Shown one piece after another: positions 45,575 through 56,579 of a stretch of 64,000 bases of DNA. Within the stretch, counting starts at the first letter, position 1, and every line of letters starts with the position of its first letter. The notes beneath the pieces are model-generated. The model searched no databases, was not told the DNA's origin, and saw nothing but the letters and a program-made list of their open reading frames with translations. The stretch is from Delphinapterus leucas (Eukaryota > Chordata > Mammalia > Artiodactyla > Monodontidae), in contig NW_022098076.1 of the NCBI RefSeq assembly GCF_002288925.2, positions 80,704,526-80,768,525 of the forward strand, written 5' to 3'. The translations under genes and the position numbers were made by a program.

Positions 45575-46985
45575 TTGGGCCCTGGTTCTAATCCCCAGCC
45601 TGTGTGTGAGGCAGCAGCTTGCTCTGTGTGTACCCCAAATCAGTGCTACACTGATGCATTGATGAGATGTGTTATTGCCAGCACACAGGGCTTAGTACTG
45701 TCCTTATTTGTTATATTTTTAAGTTTGCACTTCATGGAGATGACAAAGCTGATTATGACTCGTAGAGCCCATAAGAATAATTATTGCAGGGAGATTAAGA
45801 TATCTGTTCACACCATTAAGCACACTCCTAACAAGAGATGCAGAATTTTGCAGCATGTCTGCTTTTGCAAGATGCACATTTGATGAGAAGATATTTCACG
45901 GTCTAAAGCCTCATATATTTCTGACTAGCTTTAAACTTAATTAGTCCCTTCTAAATCAATGTCAGCTGCGTTACGGGAGGGGGACTCTTCTTGGAGAACT
46001 TCCCCATTCGGATGAAATATGAGATGTTCATGGACTGTAAAAAAAGGGAACACAAAGACTAAATTTCTTGTCTGGAAGCAAAGTTCCTGGAACATGTGAG
46101 TCAGGCAGCAGCAGTGTGTACTTCATTTTGAAAACATTCCTGCTCGTGAAGAACAAGAGTGCAAACTGCAATCAACGTCTGAGACTTTGCAGAGAGCTCT
46201 TCCGATAAAGAGGAAGGTGATAAGCTGACTAGGCCCCCGCTTGCTATGGAACTTTCAGAGGCTTCCTTTGAGCTGCTGTCCACTGATAAAGTACTTCATG
46301 TTTTTCGAGTTCCCATAGTGAGGAAAACATTCAAGTGTGTAGTCTACAAAATTAACTGTCTGACTACAGTCCATGAAGATGGGATCTGTAACTCAACTTT
46401 ACGCCTCCTTAGCCCCATGTCTGGCCTCACCCCTCCCTTCTCACTTTTATCCTTTGCTGCTACCCTATAAGGATCTTCTTGAGTCAGTTTGTTCTCTTCA
46501 TTTTGTGAACATTACTTCTTCTTGCCTGTCTTTTCTTTTTATCACATTGCTTCCCCTGCCAGGAGTCTACCCTGTGATTTCTCCTTAGAGAATTCTGTTC
46601 CTCAGGTACAGACATAGCCCATGTTCATGGAACGAGTTTTGGGGTCAGGTACTTTTTTCAGGTGATGGACATGTCAATGTGAATGAGATATCATTCTCTC
46701 CTTCAAGGTATTCACAATCCAATGAAGTCCAAAGGCTTTGCATTTGCTCGAGCCCCTTGTAATCCTTTTGTTTGCTAAATTCCCATAGTATTTATTCTCT
46801 AAACCTTTTCATTTCTAGCTACCAATTATTATTGTCCTGGAACACTTCTTCAAACATCGGTCTTTTGGCTGTTTCCTTTGTGAACTTGAACAAATATATT
46901 CCTTAATCTATAAATATTTATGTAATATTTTTCTATAGATTAAATCTTTTTTCAGATTAAATTTAACAGGAAAAGTTTATTACTA
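45575..46985. other. No recognised gene; one weak L2 scrap
   Basis: 46648-46720 ('ggacatgtcaatgtgaatga', 'tccttcaaggtattcacaat') may be a reverse L2 end. The 102-codon frame at 45575-45883 matches nothing I know. Confidence 0.35.
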
Positions 46986-46989
46986 TTTC

Positions 46990-47300
46990 AAACAGAAAAC
47001 TAGTATTACTTTCCTTAATAAAAAGTAACGATAAAGAATAAAATGAAACCACAACATTATTATTAAATTCTAGTGAGATGCAAAAAAATGTTCATCGTAG
47101 ACTAATTCATTAAAGCAGAAAATTGGAAACAACCCAAATGTCCATAATAGTACAGTAGATAAATTGTTGTGTATTCACACAATAAGAAACTACACAGCAC
47201 TAAAAAGAGCGAACTATTATAACATTCATCAGATGACTGTCAAGTGATGAGTGAAAGATGCTAGAGTATATGTACTAAATGGTTCCATTTCTATGAAGAT
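46990..47300 (+). mobile_element. Old LINE-1 (L1ME type) 3' end
   Basis: 'aaaaaatgttcatcgtagac', 'attggaaacaacccaaatgt', 'ccataatagtacagtagata' and 'gttgtgtattcacacaataa' are typical of the ORF2 end of old L1s. Confidence 0.75.
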
Positions 47301-47399
47301 CAAGAAAAGGAATTGAAGCCCCCAGAGTCTGCCTTGTCAGGAGAGAGCAGAGAGGGAAGAACAATACAAATTTAAAGATTCTTCATCACATCACTTTTC

Positions 47400-47525
47400 C
47401 TAGTAAATACAAGTGCCATAGACAGGCATCCTGACTGCTTTGTTCAGTGCTGTATCCCCAGTGCTTAGGCTGGTACCCGGCACACAAGAAATAGTCATTA
47501 AACATTTGAATAAATGAATAGATTT
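47400..47525 (+). mobile_element. LINE L2 3' end
   Basis: 'gttcagtgctgtatccccag', 'tgcttaggctggtacccggc' and 'attaaacatttgaataaatg' is a good L2 terminus. Confidence 0.85.
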
Positions 47526-47686
47526 CCTTTGTCCAAAAGTCTGTGAGGTTATTTCTGCAGAGTCCTCATTCTTGAATCCATGTCAGCTGGGAAAAGATTG
47601 TGAATCCTTATGTCACATTTACTGAGGTCTGAACTACAGGACCTTCAAGAACCTTTGGTTTTCTGCGTGTCTGCACCTCTCTACAG

Positions 47687-47981
47687 CCCTTTGACTGCAG
47701 CCTGCACAGGCTCTTGCTCCATCATTAGAAAGTTTTTTGTCTCCAAACTTTTCTCCCTGAGTGGGCACTTGGACAGAAGGACAGTCTGGCTTTCACCACC
47801 AGCCCCTTCTTCCATGCTGAATATACAAAGCTCTTGGGTTGGGACATCTCCAAGTTTTGCTGAAGTCCTTGCCTTTTTCAAGTGTCTTCTCTCAAGAAAG
47901 AGCCACATTGTCGGATGTATTTCCAGGTTGGAAGACACATGGTATTGCTTTGGCTTTGCTGGCTTTATGTATTCTAGGAAG
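47687..47981 (+). other. Exon-like block with open frame, product unknown
   Basis: A pyrimidine-rich run ending CTCTCTACAG (47677-47686) precedes the block, and AAG/GTAAGA (GT at 47982) follows it, a strong donor. One frame, open from 47610 to 48029, crosses the whole block and reaches the donor exactly at a codon end. The predicted peptide shows no domain, signal or repeat that I recognise. A 109-codon minus frame overlaps, so low stop content could be chance. No transposable element recognised here. An alternative acceptor ends at 47700. It could be a real exon, a non-coding RNA exon, or a decoy. Confidence 0.2.
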
Positions 47982-47989
47982 GTAAGACC

Positions 47990-48840
47990 CTTTCCACAAA
48001 GAGAAAACACTCATGACTTTTCGGAATGAAAGTAGAACCTTAGTATGCACAAGCTTTGTAGTACTCCTTTTTCTTTTACATTTTCTAGCATAAGAATCTT
48101 GAGGCAAACAGACACATGCTGTAATCAAACTGAGGAGGTTTTTAAAACATTCTTTCAATTCCTACTCTGATCAATGCTGTTATGGAACTGATGGAAACTA
48201 TACATTTCCTCATTCTGTACAGTAGCATCATATATCACATTTCACTTCTTATTAGGAAATAATAACATAATTGCAAAAAGTGACAGTAAGTTCTCTTGCC
48301 TATGAAGATAATATCCAGAATAATAGAAAGAAAAAATTTAAAAACCTATTTATGAGTGTTTCTTGGTTCATAAACCTTCTGGAAGCTCCTCCTCTCTCTC
48401 TGTTAAACGAATTTCCAAGCTATTTTAACTTTTATATTTCTTTGATACTAAGATGTCATTAATTATAAGCAATGTCCCCGATTTTATAGCTTTTTGTTGG
48501 GGGCAGAGGGATTATTCCTAAGTTAAATGTACACATTGACATTGATTGTAAAATACGTTCAGATTTTAGAAACGGGAAAATATAAAAGTATCCTAGAATG
48601 GATAAAATATGTTGCTCCTGTTAGGGAAATTGCATTTTAATGGGGGAATTTAAGCCCCTGATGGGTATATGACAATATTTTCATGTGGGGTGGGGAACCT
48701 TCTTTTTGCTTTTCCTCATCTCTTCTCTCCCACTTTCATTTCTTCTAAGACTGGTCTGGGGTACATTACTCATTTACTATCTTAGGACATTGACAGATTG
48801 TCAAACTCTTTAAACCCCTTGGAGCAAAAGCACTTAAAAA
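47990..48840. other. No recognised feature
   Basis: AT-rich, no repeat recognised; directly left of a CHR SINE. Confidence 0.4.
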
Positions 48841-48849
48841 AACGTGACA

Positions 48850-49068
48850 GGGGCTTCCCTGGTGGCGCAGTGGTTGAGAGTCCACTTGCCGAAGCAGGGG
48901 ACGCGGGTTCGTGCCCCAGTCCGGGAAGATCCCACATGCCGCAGAGTGGCTGGGCCCGTGAGCCATGGCCACTGGGCCTGCGCATCCGGAGCCTGTGCTC
49001 CGCAACGGGAGAGGCCACAGCAGTGAGAGGCCCGCGTACCGCAAAAAAAAAAAAAAAAAAGAAAAAAG
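48850..49068 (+). mobile_element. CHR SINE with 10-bp target duplication
   Basis: Full-length plus copy with an A18 tail plus a short impure A stretch. AAACGTGACA at 48840-48849 repeats at 49069-49078. Confidence 0.95.
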
Positions 49069-49079
49069 AAACGTGACAA

Positions 49080-49695
49080 AGCCAGATTTAAGTCTCAGTC
49101 TTTTATTTTCTAATTCTAGCAAAAATATGTCCTGTTAAATTCTTCTTTTTTCCCAAAACAAGTCTCAGTGAAAAGCAGTACATGGTGATTGCAATATTTG
49201 CAGAGGCTGTGTGTCACAAAACATCAGCAAGAGAAAAGTTTATGGGAAGATATTATCGAAGCATTCTTTAAACTAATCGGTGTTCATCAAATTACCTACT
49301 CTTTGTTTTTATACAGTACAATAAATGAACGATTTGATAAAAGTAATGTCAGCGCAAAAACAAACTCTAAAATTTAGACACAAATATAAGTACAATAGCT
49401 TCTTTGTAAAGGATGTCAGTCAGTGGCATTTGGAGTCAAAAGATATTTAAGTGAGACAATACATTTTAAGTACTTAGTCTGTGATAGAGGTGAGTACTTG
49501 GTGAATGAGTCCAATGAGTATCATTACATATGAAGTCAGAGTTGTTCTGATGTCAATAACATTCAGAGAAATACTGGAAATGTTCATCCTTTCAGCCATT
49601 TGGTCTAGAAGACATAGATTTATTGATATTCCTCTACTTTAACCAGACAACATAGCTGGATTAAAAATAATGTTGTCATTTAAAAATGAATCCCC
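49080..49695. other. No recognised feature
   Basis: AT-rich sequence without recognisable repeats or genes. Confidence 0.4.
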
Positions 49696-49699
49696 ATAT

Positions 49700-49727
49700 T
49701 GTGTGTGTGTGTGTGTGTGTGTGTGTG
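49700..49727 (+). repeat. (TG)14 microsatellite
   Basis: Fourteen uninterrupted TG units; likely length-variable between individuals. Confidence 0.97.
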
Positions 49728-49729
49728 AT

Positions 49730-50235
49730 TGAATTCAGAGATAAGAGTTAATCATAACTCTGGTAATGGCATAACACTTTCAGGAGTAATTTGACTTTTT
49801 TGCACCAGAAGAACCTTTACAGAGTGAACGCAAGAATCAGAAAAAATATTGGTAAATCCAGCTCTTTTGATTTTTCAAAGTGATTGCCTTTCCACTATGG
49901 AGCAAATTATATAAGAAAAGCTTTTTTCTGTTGGTTAGATAACAGTGTGATTTTAGAAAGAATGTACTACTTCGGGAAAGGAGGAGTATAACTTACTGAG
50001 TTCTCATCAGATCCATTTGAGTCAGGAAGTTGATTTAATGGAATTACCGCAAGGAAGTGCTGTGGTGAAGTATGGAGAGAGAGAGAGGGGGATTCTGAGT
50101 CATGGCGGGCAGGGACACTGGGTTCCAGAGGTAGGGATGAAGCATCCCAGTGGGGAGAAGGGTACTGGGAGGGGTGATAGGAGAAAGTTGATGACCACCT
50201 TTTTGCCCAAATCAGTCCTGTTTGCACCTCTTTAT
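49730..50235. other. No recognised feature
   Basis: Contains a short GAGA run (50076-50088). The overlapping frames at 49967-50422 (minus) and 50017-50268 (plus) run into the following AT/CA microsatellite and are not credible genes. Confidence 0.4.
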
Positions 50236-50238
<3 letters not shown>

Positions 50239-50272
<34 letters not shown>

Positions 50273-50296
50273 AATATATATACACACACACACACA
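50239..50296 (+). repeat. Compound (TA)n / (CA)n microsatellite
   Basis: About 13 TA units (50241-50267), a short interruption, TATATA, then (CA)n to 50296. Confidence 0.95.
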
Positions 50297-50299
50297 TTG

Positions 50300-50740
50300 T
50301 ATACATAAAGAGGTAAATATGACAAAGATTACCCTTCTATAACTGTTCTTCAGTACTGCCATTTTGTAACCTTGGAGGTGGCTTATTTCAGGCTTATAGA
50401 TTTTAAGCTCTGCCCTCAACATAATCCCATGCTGGTGTGGCTCTGAGCCTGGCCTTCAGGAGGCGTTGGCTTTGCTTACTGGATTACTCTATATCAGTTA
50501 GAAAACTCCACACTCCTCGTTAACGACAACTTGTTTCTAGCTGTCTGTAGTGTGATAATTCTTTTTAGCTATGCCTCATTTCAGCTTCATGAGAGCACCA
50601 ACTATCCCTCAACATACACAGTAAAGCTACACTTGTAGCTAGAAAATGAGAAACAGAATCTCCATTTGGGTCACAGAGACCTTAGAGTACGGAAATAGAT
50701 TTCCCCGCACAGTGGCTCATCCTCAGAACTGTTTGATGTA
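50300..50740. other. No recognised feature
   Basis: No repeat or gene recognised. Confidence 0.4.
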
Positions 50741-50758
50741 ACATTATCATTCTTATTT

Positions 50759-51107
50759 AATTAACTAATTTATTTTTATTTTTTGGCTGTGTTGGGTCTT
50801 CCTTGCTGTGTGCGGGCTTTCTCTAGTTGTGGCGAGCGGGGGCTACTCTTCGTTGCGGTGCATGGGCTTCTCATTACGGTGTCTTCTCTTGTTGCAGGGC
50901 ATGGGCTCTAGGTGCATGGGCTTCTGTCATTGTGGCTCACAGACTCAGTAGTTGTGGCCCACAGGCTCTAGAGCGCAGGCTCAGTAGTTGTGGCACATGG
51001 GCTTAGTTGCTCCGAGGCAAGTGGGATCTTCCTGGACCAGGGCTCGAACCCGTGTCCCCTGCATTGGCAGCCAGATTCTCAACCACTGCACCACCAGGGA
51101 AGCCCCC
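50759..51107 (-). mobile_element. Long CHR SINE (CHR-2/CHRL type) with 13-bp target duplication
   Basis: Reverse copy beginning 'ttatttttattttttggctg' with the repeated 'gtagttgtggc' and 'cgcaggctcagtagttgtgg' wording of the longer, older CHR form, ending 'ccaccagggaagccccc'. ATCATTCTTATTT at 50746-50758 repeats at 51108-51120. Confidence 0.93.
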
Positions 51108-51166
51108 ATCATTCTTATTTTAAAGATAGAGAAAATGCCCAAGTGACCAGCTGGCAAACACCAGCT

Positions 51167-51389
51167 CAGTGGTTGCCAATGGGGGAAGGGAGCAATTTTG
51201 CTCCCAAGAGACATTTGGGAATTATGGAGACATAGTTGATTGTCACAGCTTCGGGGGTGGTGCTACTGGCATCTTGTGGGTAGAGGCCAGGGATGCTGCT
51301 AAAACTTCTGCAATGTCAAGATAGTCCCCCACACAGCAAAAAATTAACTGGCCCCAAATGTCAATATTGCCAAGGATGAGAAACCCTAC
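51167..51389 (+). mobile_element. MER20 hAT DNA transposon
   Basis: Nearly full length (about 220 bases): starts CAGTGGTTGCCAATGGGGGA, passes 'gcaattttgctcccaagaga', 'ggtgctactggcatcttgtg', 'ggtagaggccagggatgctg' and 'gccccaaatgtcaatattgc', ends 'gatgagaaaccct'. Non-autonomous hAT-Charlie element of early placental age. In human endometrium many MER20 copies act as hormone-responsive regulatory elements; nothing here shows that this copy does. Confidence 0.9.
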
Positions 51390-51489
51390 ACTAGAGCCTT
51401 TACCAGGATACAGTTTCTCTGACTTTGGAGACCAGCCTTCCCACTATATGGTGTGGAAAAGATGGTTCCTCCCAGTATATCTTCTATTT

Positions 51490-51622
51490 CCTTTTTTTTT
51501 TTTTTTACATCTTTATTGGAGTATAATTGCTTTACAATGGTGTGTTAGTTTCTGCTTCACAACACAATGAATCAGTTATATATATACATATGTTCCCATA
51601 TCTCTTCCCGCTTGCGTGGGTC
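51490..51622 (-). mobile_element. LINE-1 3' end, very short
   Basis: T tail (51492-51508) then 'catctttattggagtataat', 'tgctttacaatggtgtgtta' and 'gtttctgctt': the last ~130 bases of the cetartiodactyl L1 3' UTR in reverse. 5'-truncated. Confidence 0.88.
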
Positions 51623-51684
51623 CTGGGAAGTGGAAAAGGTGAGGGAAGAACTTGATATGCTCCAGAAAGAAAAAGGGAGGAAAA

Positions 51685-51890
51685 AAAATACTTATTGATG
51701 GTTTCCTCTGCCAGGAACTGTTCAAAGTACTTTACATGGCTTAATTCATTTAACTTTAAGTACAACTCTGTGAAGGAGTTTCCATAATTTATATAACAGG
51801 AAAAAAAAAAGAACGATAAAGTTAAAAGACTTTCTAAGGTCATGGTGCTAGTATCGATCCAGAGCTTGGACTCATCCAGATGTGTTGTTT
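51685..51890 (-). mobile_element. MIR SINE
   Basis: 'gccaggaactgttcaaagta', 'ctttacatggcttaattcat' and 'aaaagactttctaaggtcat' fit a reverse MIR, with an A-rich insertion at 51800-51812. Confidence 0.7.
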
Positions 51891-51894
51891 CACA

Positions 51895-52560
51895 GAAGAA
51901 AGCAGAAAAGCTAAGGAAGCCTGTTGGAATACTTTATGTCCACATTCAAGTGCAGAGAGCAGAACTAACCATACCGAGAGAGATGTCTCATGCACACTTT
52001 CCTTCTCCTTACCCCAAGGGTATCATCTACTCACTCTATTAACATCTGGGTTATACTTTTGAAATGCGGATCACTCAGTATTATTATAGCACTTTGTTGA
52101 ATCTAAGACATTATTGGTTGTAAGATGCACTATTTCTTTCATGTGCCACTAAGAAAGGAAAAACACAATTTATAGTTATAAGACACCATCAATTTGAAGA
52201 GATATATTCCTCATAACGATACTCATGTGTTTTTAAAATATGCATCTAACAATTCAGCACAAATGGGTTAAGCGACTCCACATGACACTAGGCTGTGCTG
52301 TACAGAATATAGTAGAGTATGAGAAGTATCCTTGTCCTCAGGAAATGAAACAAAAGCCTTTTTAAAGTAATTAAATGTTTTGTTCTCATTTCTTAACCCA
52401 CAGTGCATGTCTAATGAGTAAAGTAGGGAGTCAATGACAGCTTTAGGTCTTGTTGACTCAGTAGGACAAGTGTTATCAACTATGGGAAGAGGAAGTCCTT
52501 TTCTGTTGGAAGGAACTACATAATTTAATTTGAAAAGGCATGATTTGTCAAAATCCAGTT
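51895..52560. other. No recognised feature
   Basis: AT-rich, nothing recognised. Confidence 0.4.
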
Positions 52561-52564
52561 TTCT

Positions 52565-52632
52565 TCACTGTCAAGTTATAGACCAGTGCCTGACACAGAG
52601 TAGGTTCTCAAAAATGTTAGTTGAATGAATGA
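52565..52632 (+). mobile_element. LINE L2 3' tip
   Basis: 'gaccagtgcctgacacagag' then 'taggttctcaaaaatgttag' and 'ttgaatgaatga' is the terminal ~65 bases of L2. Confidence 0.75.
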
Positions 52633-52634
52633 AA

Positions 52635-53115
52635 GAATGTGGTAGAATTTTTCTCCTTTCCTTTCAAAATTAAAAAACAAAAATGTAAGAGTACTTCTAA
52701 CTTCTTATGTTTACTTTCATTTTCTGTGCTTACGAGGGAGCAAAGCATTGAGTTTAATGCAGGAACTGAAGGGCCATGGAAAAGGATGCTGAAGAGCAAG
52801 ATGGAAGGAATCTTCTCTAGACATTTTAAAGCAAGTGTTTTGGGTCCCATCAATCTTCTAGACAAAAGTCCGGTTTAGGGATTAGAAGTGAAAGAGCTTG
52901 TGCTCAGGTAACGGGATGCCACGGTAGTATTTTGTGTGTCAGGGACAGGCATCATCATCTTTCTGCTCTGTGTTGCCCAGCACTGCAGTTGGAAGTTCAG
53001 ACGAAGTTCTGGTTTGCTGAAAGTGACCAGATTCTCTGAAATAAAGGTTTCTAAAGAGGCATTGTTGTATTATTTGACCTTGTAATTCTCTTTCTTGAGA
53101 AAGTTTCTTGCGAAG
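52635..53115. other. No recognised feature
   Basis: Overlapping frames on both strands at 52617-52878 match nothing I know. Confidence 0.4.
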
Positions 53116-53117
53116 AT

Positions 53118-54190
53118 GATCATTTATTCAGTAGATACTTATTGAATCCTTTTTCTGTGCCAGGTACTGCTCTGGGCACTGGGGACAGAATGGTAAGCAA
53201 GACAAGCAAGGGCTTCCTCTCATGGTGCTTATATTCCACAGGGACAAAAAATAAGGCAAAATAGATCAGCAAAAAAGAAAAAAAAATCAGATAATGATCC
53301 ATGCTATGCAGTAATGTAAATAGGTTGGTTGGAAGGGGCTGCTAAGAGGTTACTTTAGATGGGATATATCAGGGAATCCTTTTGGATGAGATCACATCCA
53401 TAATGCCTCAGCTGAAAGCAGACATCTGAATGAACAGAGGGCACTGGCCTTTTGCACATATGGAAGGAGCATTTCAGGAGGAGGAACAGCTAATAAAAAG
53501 GCTCAAATATAGGAATAAGAATGGTCAATGTGTGATGAACAAGGAGAAGAGCATCGTTAAATGAGTGTGGGGAGGTAGGTAGGGCCCGGATCATGTAAGG
53601 CTTTATAAACCAAGGTCAGAAGCCGGAAGTTTATTAAAAATACATTAGAAAACCATTGGTAATTTTTAAATATGGAAATGACATTATCTGGCTTTCACTT
53701 TTAAAGTCCTATTTGTGATGTTGTATGAAGAATGCATTATACAGGGAGCAAGAGAGGCAGTAGAGACACCAATTAGGAAGCTATTACAGAGTCCAGTGGA
53801 AAGGTGATGATGACCTAGACAAGTGTGGGGGGCAATGAAAATAGAGAAAAAATGGATACAGGTTATATTGCAAATTTGGGTAGACATGACATGCTGATGG
53901 ATTTGACATGAGGAAACTTAAAGGAATTTAGGACAACACTTAAATATTTAACTTGAGCAACTGTATGATGGCAATTCCAGAAGAAGAGTAGGTTGCAGGG
54001 GCAGCAGGGAGGGGATTAAGAGTTTTACTTTGGCCCTGTTACATTTGCGATGCCTATTAGACATACATGCATTAAAGAGACAGTTGAATATATGATGCAA
54101 GAATTATAGGAAGAAACCAGACCCGAAGATAAAAAGTTGGATATCATTGCTATATAAATGTTAAAGATATTAACAAAATATCTCTTTTTT
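53118..54190 (-). mobile_element. LINE L2, long reverse copy
   Basis: Begins at the L2 terminus ('ttcagtagatacttattgaa', 'tgccaggtactgctctgggc') and can be followed inward: 'gaaggagcatttcaggagga', 'gatcatgtaaggctttataa', 'aggaagctattacagagtcc', 'tgatggatttgacatgagga' and 'gcgatgcctattagacatac'. About 1 kb in a single order; the frame is destroyed. Confidence 0.85.
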
Positions 54191-54284
54191 ACGTATCTAC
54201 AAAGAAATGTATAATATGTATATAGAAGAAAGGAAAGTGACAGGGTCAGATCCTTGGAGACAGGTTTTATTTTTTTAAGTTAAT

Positions 54285-54641
54285 TGGTTCTATAGACTAA
54301 ATGTTTGTGTTCAGCACTCAACATTCTATGTTGAAACCTTATCCCTAACGTGACGGTATCTGGAGGTGGGGCCTTTGGAAGGTGATTAGGTCACGAGGCC
54401 AAGCCCTCATAGTTGGGATTAGTGCTTTTGTAAGAGACTCCAGAGAGCTCCATCATCTCTTCTACCATGTGAAGATACAGAGAGAGGAGGGTCATCTATG
54501 AACAATGAAGAGGGCTCTAACCAGACCTTGAATCCGCTAGCACCTTGATCTTGAACTTCCCAGCCTTCCAAACTGTGAGAAATGTTTGCTGTTTAAGCCA
54601 CCAATCTGTGGTAATTTGTTATAGCAAACTAAACTAAGACA
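54285..54641 (+). mobile_element. MaLR-type LTR inside L2 territory
   Basis: 'ggaggtggggcctttggaag', 'gtgattaggtcacgaggcca', 'actccagagagctccatcat' and the end 'gcaaactaaactaagaca' match the same LTR type as 7441-7801. L2-like wording may resume to the right (54650-54850). Confidence 0.85.
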
Positions 54642-54649
54642 GCAGCCAA

Positions 54650-55310
54650 TTTTTATGTTGACAGTAATGATTCAGTAGTGGGGCAGCCATTGAAGATGTA
54701 AGAGAGAGAAGGAGTAATTACAGAAGGTGAATTTTTGGAAATGCGGAGAAAGATGTTATTCCGAGCATTACTGGAGGTGTGGGCCACTGTTGAGAGCAGT
54801 GACATTTTGTTCGATGTAACAGGAGAAATTATGAGAAAAGATGTGAGATGATGAATTTTGCTGGCGGGAAGATGAAGGCACTGCTGTTTCTTTTCTTTAA
54901 ATCAAAAGAGTATGAGGCAAGGCTATTGGCTGTGAGTAAGACGGTTGGGCAGAGTGCAGGTGTTGAAGAAGGGAGTATAAGATGTGAAATAGTTTGAGTG
55001 AGTGAGAGAGTAAATGAATTAAAGCAGTAGAATATGAGTGTTGGGCTGTGTTGGTTGATCTTTTGAGGTTTATGATCATAAATCATAAGGAGTAACAGCA
55101 CTGTTGTGTAGTTTTCTCACCAATGATCAGCTGCTCGGGTGCATCAGAGATATGTAGCTGGGTCTAAACAAGCTTGGGGCTTTCCTTAGCGTGCCAGTGC
55201 TGGAAGAAAGGGGCAGGCAATGACAAGAAGGATGGAGCAGTGCAAGCTTATCCGTGTGAAGCCTCAGAAGAAATGGCTGATGATTTTATGTGGTAAGCAC
55301 CTTCTGTAAT
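54650..55310. other. Possible L2 continuation, otherwise unrecognised
   Basis: 54690-54900 is purine-rich with wording compatible with reverse L2 ('gtgagatgatgaattttgct') but too diverged to call. The rest is unrecognised. Confidence 0.3.
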
Positions 55311-55319
55311 GGCTTCTAA

Positions 55320-55863
55320 TTATACAAACTTCCTGGTATTTACACCCTTGTGCAATTCCCTTACCTTGTGTGTAGACTGAACCTAGGGACTTTCTCCTCA
55401 TAAATAGAGTATAGCTAAGAAGATTGAATGTCATTTCTGAGATTAGGTTACAGAAGACTGTGATTTCTATCTTAGTAGTACCGTCTCTCTTCTCATTTTC
55501 CTGCTCTGATAAGGTAAGCTGCCCTGTTGTGAGATGCCCTATGGAGAGGTCCACATGGCCAGGAATTTAGACTGGCCTCTCACCAACAGCCAGTGAGAAA
55601 CTGAGGTCCTCAGTCCAATAGCCTTCAAGGAAGTGAATCCTGCCAACAATTTAGAAGCAGATCCTCCACCAGTCAAGCCTTTAGATGAGACCATGGCTGT
55701 GACCAACCTCTTGATTGAGGCCTTTGTGAAAAGCCCTAACCTGGAGGTCCCAGCTAAGCCATGTCCAGGTTCCTTACCCACAGAAACTATGACATAACAA
55801 ACCTTTTCTGTTTTAAGCCATTAAATTTTGGAGTGATTTGTTATGCAGCATTAGATAACTGGT
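55320..55863 (+). mobile_element. Old MaLR/ERVL-type LTR
   Basis: 'ctgagattaggttacagaag', 'actgtgatttctatcttagt', 'tgccctatggagaggtccac', 'gcagatcctccaccagtcaa' and the end 'gcagcattagataactggta' follow a long mammalian MaLR-type LTR. The 80-codon minus frame at 55539-55781 lies inside it. Confidence 0.65.
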
Positions 55864-55864
55864 A

Positions 55865-56205
55865 CATGACATAATGAATGAGTCAGAGGACTTGAGGGGA
55901 GCTAAAGAACAGGTGGAATGGTTATACTAGAGCAGATAAAGACAGGAAATTGTGGTCATGGTACTTGAAGTCAAGATTTCAGGGATGGTGCAGATAACAA
56001 TAATGACAAGCTCAAGGAGATGACTACAGAGATGGTGGCTAAGGTGAGGTGAAGGAATAGATCTTTGGAAGTTAGGAGACCAGGAAACCTAGAAGTCAAG
56101 GTGTTAGATCCACACAGATGCTGATAACATCAAACTACTGACAGGAAAAGAAATGGAAAAGAAGACTGTGTGAAATATGAGTCCCTTGTTTTCCTGAGGG
56201 TTCTC
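55865..56205. other. No recognised feature
   Basis: Purine-rich, nothing recognised. Confidence 0.4.
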
Positions 56206-56435
56206 TGACCTTATAAGGTAGGTCTATCTCCAAGATACATCATGGCTATGAATATGATACCATAGCCTGTGCTCTGATAATCAGACACACCTGCTAGAGT
56301 TTGCAGTATAAGTTGGGGAAATGAAGAAACGTGGGGCTGCTGCATCCATTCTAGAAATGATGATGGCCCAGCTGCCTCCAGCAGCACCATTATCCAGTCT
56401 CCAGTATCCAGTCTCAGTGAGACCGGGCTGGAAGC

Positions 56436-56569
56436 TGTGGATAATCTGTATAGCAGTGGAGACAGAAGTAGGTTCATGGGGCCAGAATTGTGCCTCCCGT
56501 GATGTGGATAATCTGTATAGCAGTGGAGACAGAAGTAGGTTCATGGGGCCAGAATTGTGCCTCCCGTGA
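56436..56569 (+). repeat. Perfect 67-bp tandem duplication
   Basis: Copies at 56436-56502 and 56503-56569 are identical, both beginning TGTGGATAATCTG and ending CCTCCCGTGA, and the second abuts the N gap. Identity is far above that of the surrounding ancient repeat, so the duplication is recent or artefactual. Confidence 0.97.
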
Positions 56570-56579
56570 NNNNNNNNNN
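56570..56579. other. Assembly gap (10 N)
   Basis: Ten N bases; the real length is unknown. Confidence 1.

Noticed and set aside
48766..49122. 118-codon minus frame and related frames at 18130-18390, 41921-42207 and 42956-43309
   Set aside because: All are the same CHR SINE read in different frames, which is why their peptides look alike.
56211..56544. Two minus-strand frames beginning with the same peptide
   Set aside because: The shared start is produced by the 67-bp tandem duplication next to the gap.
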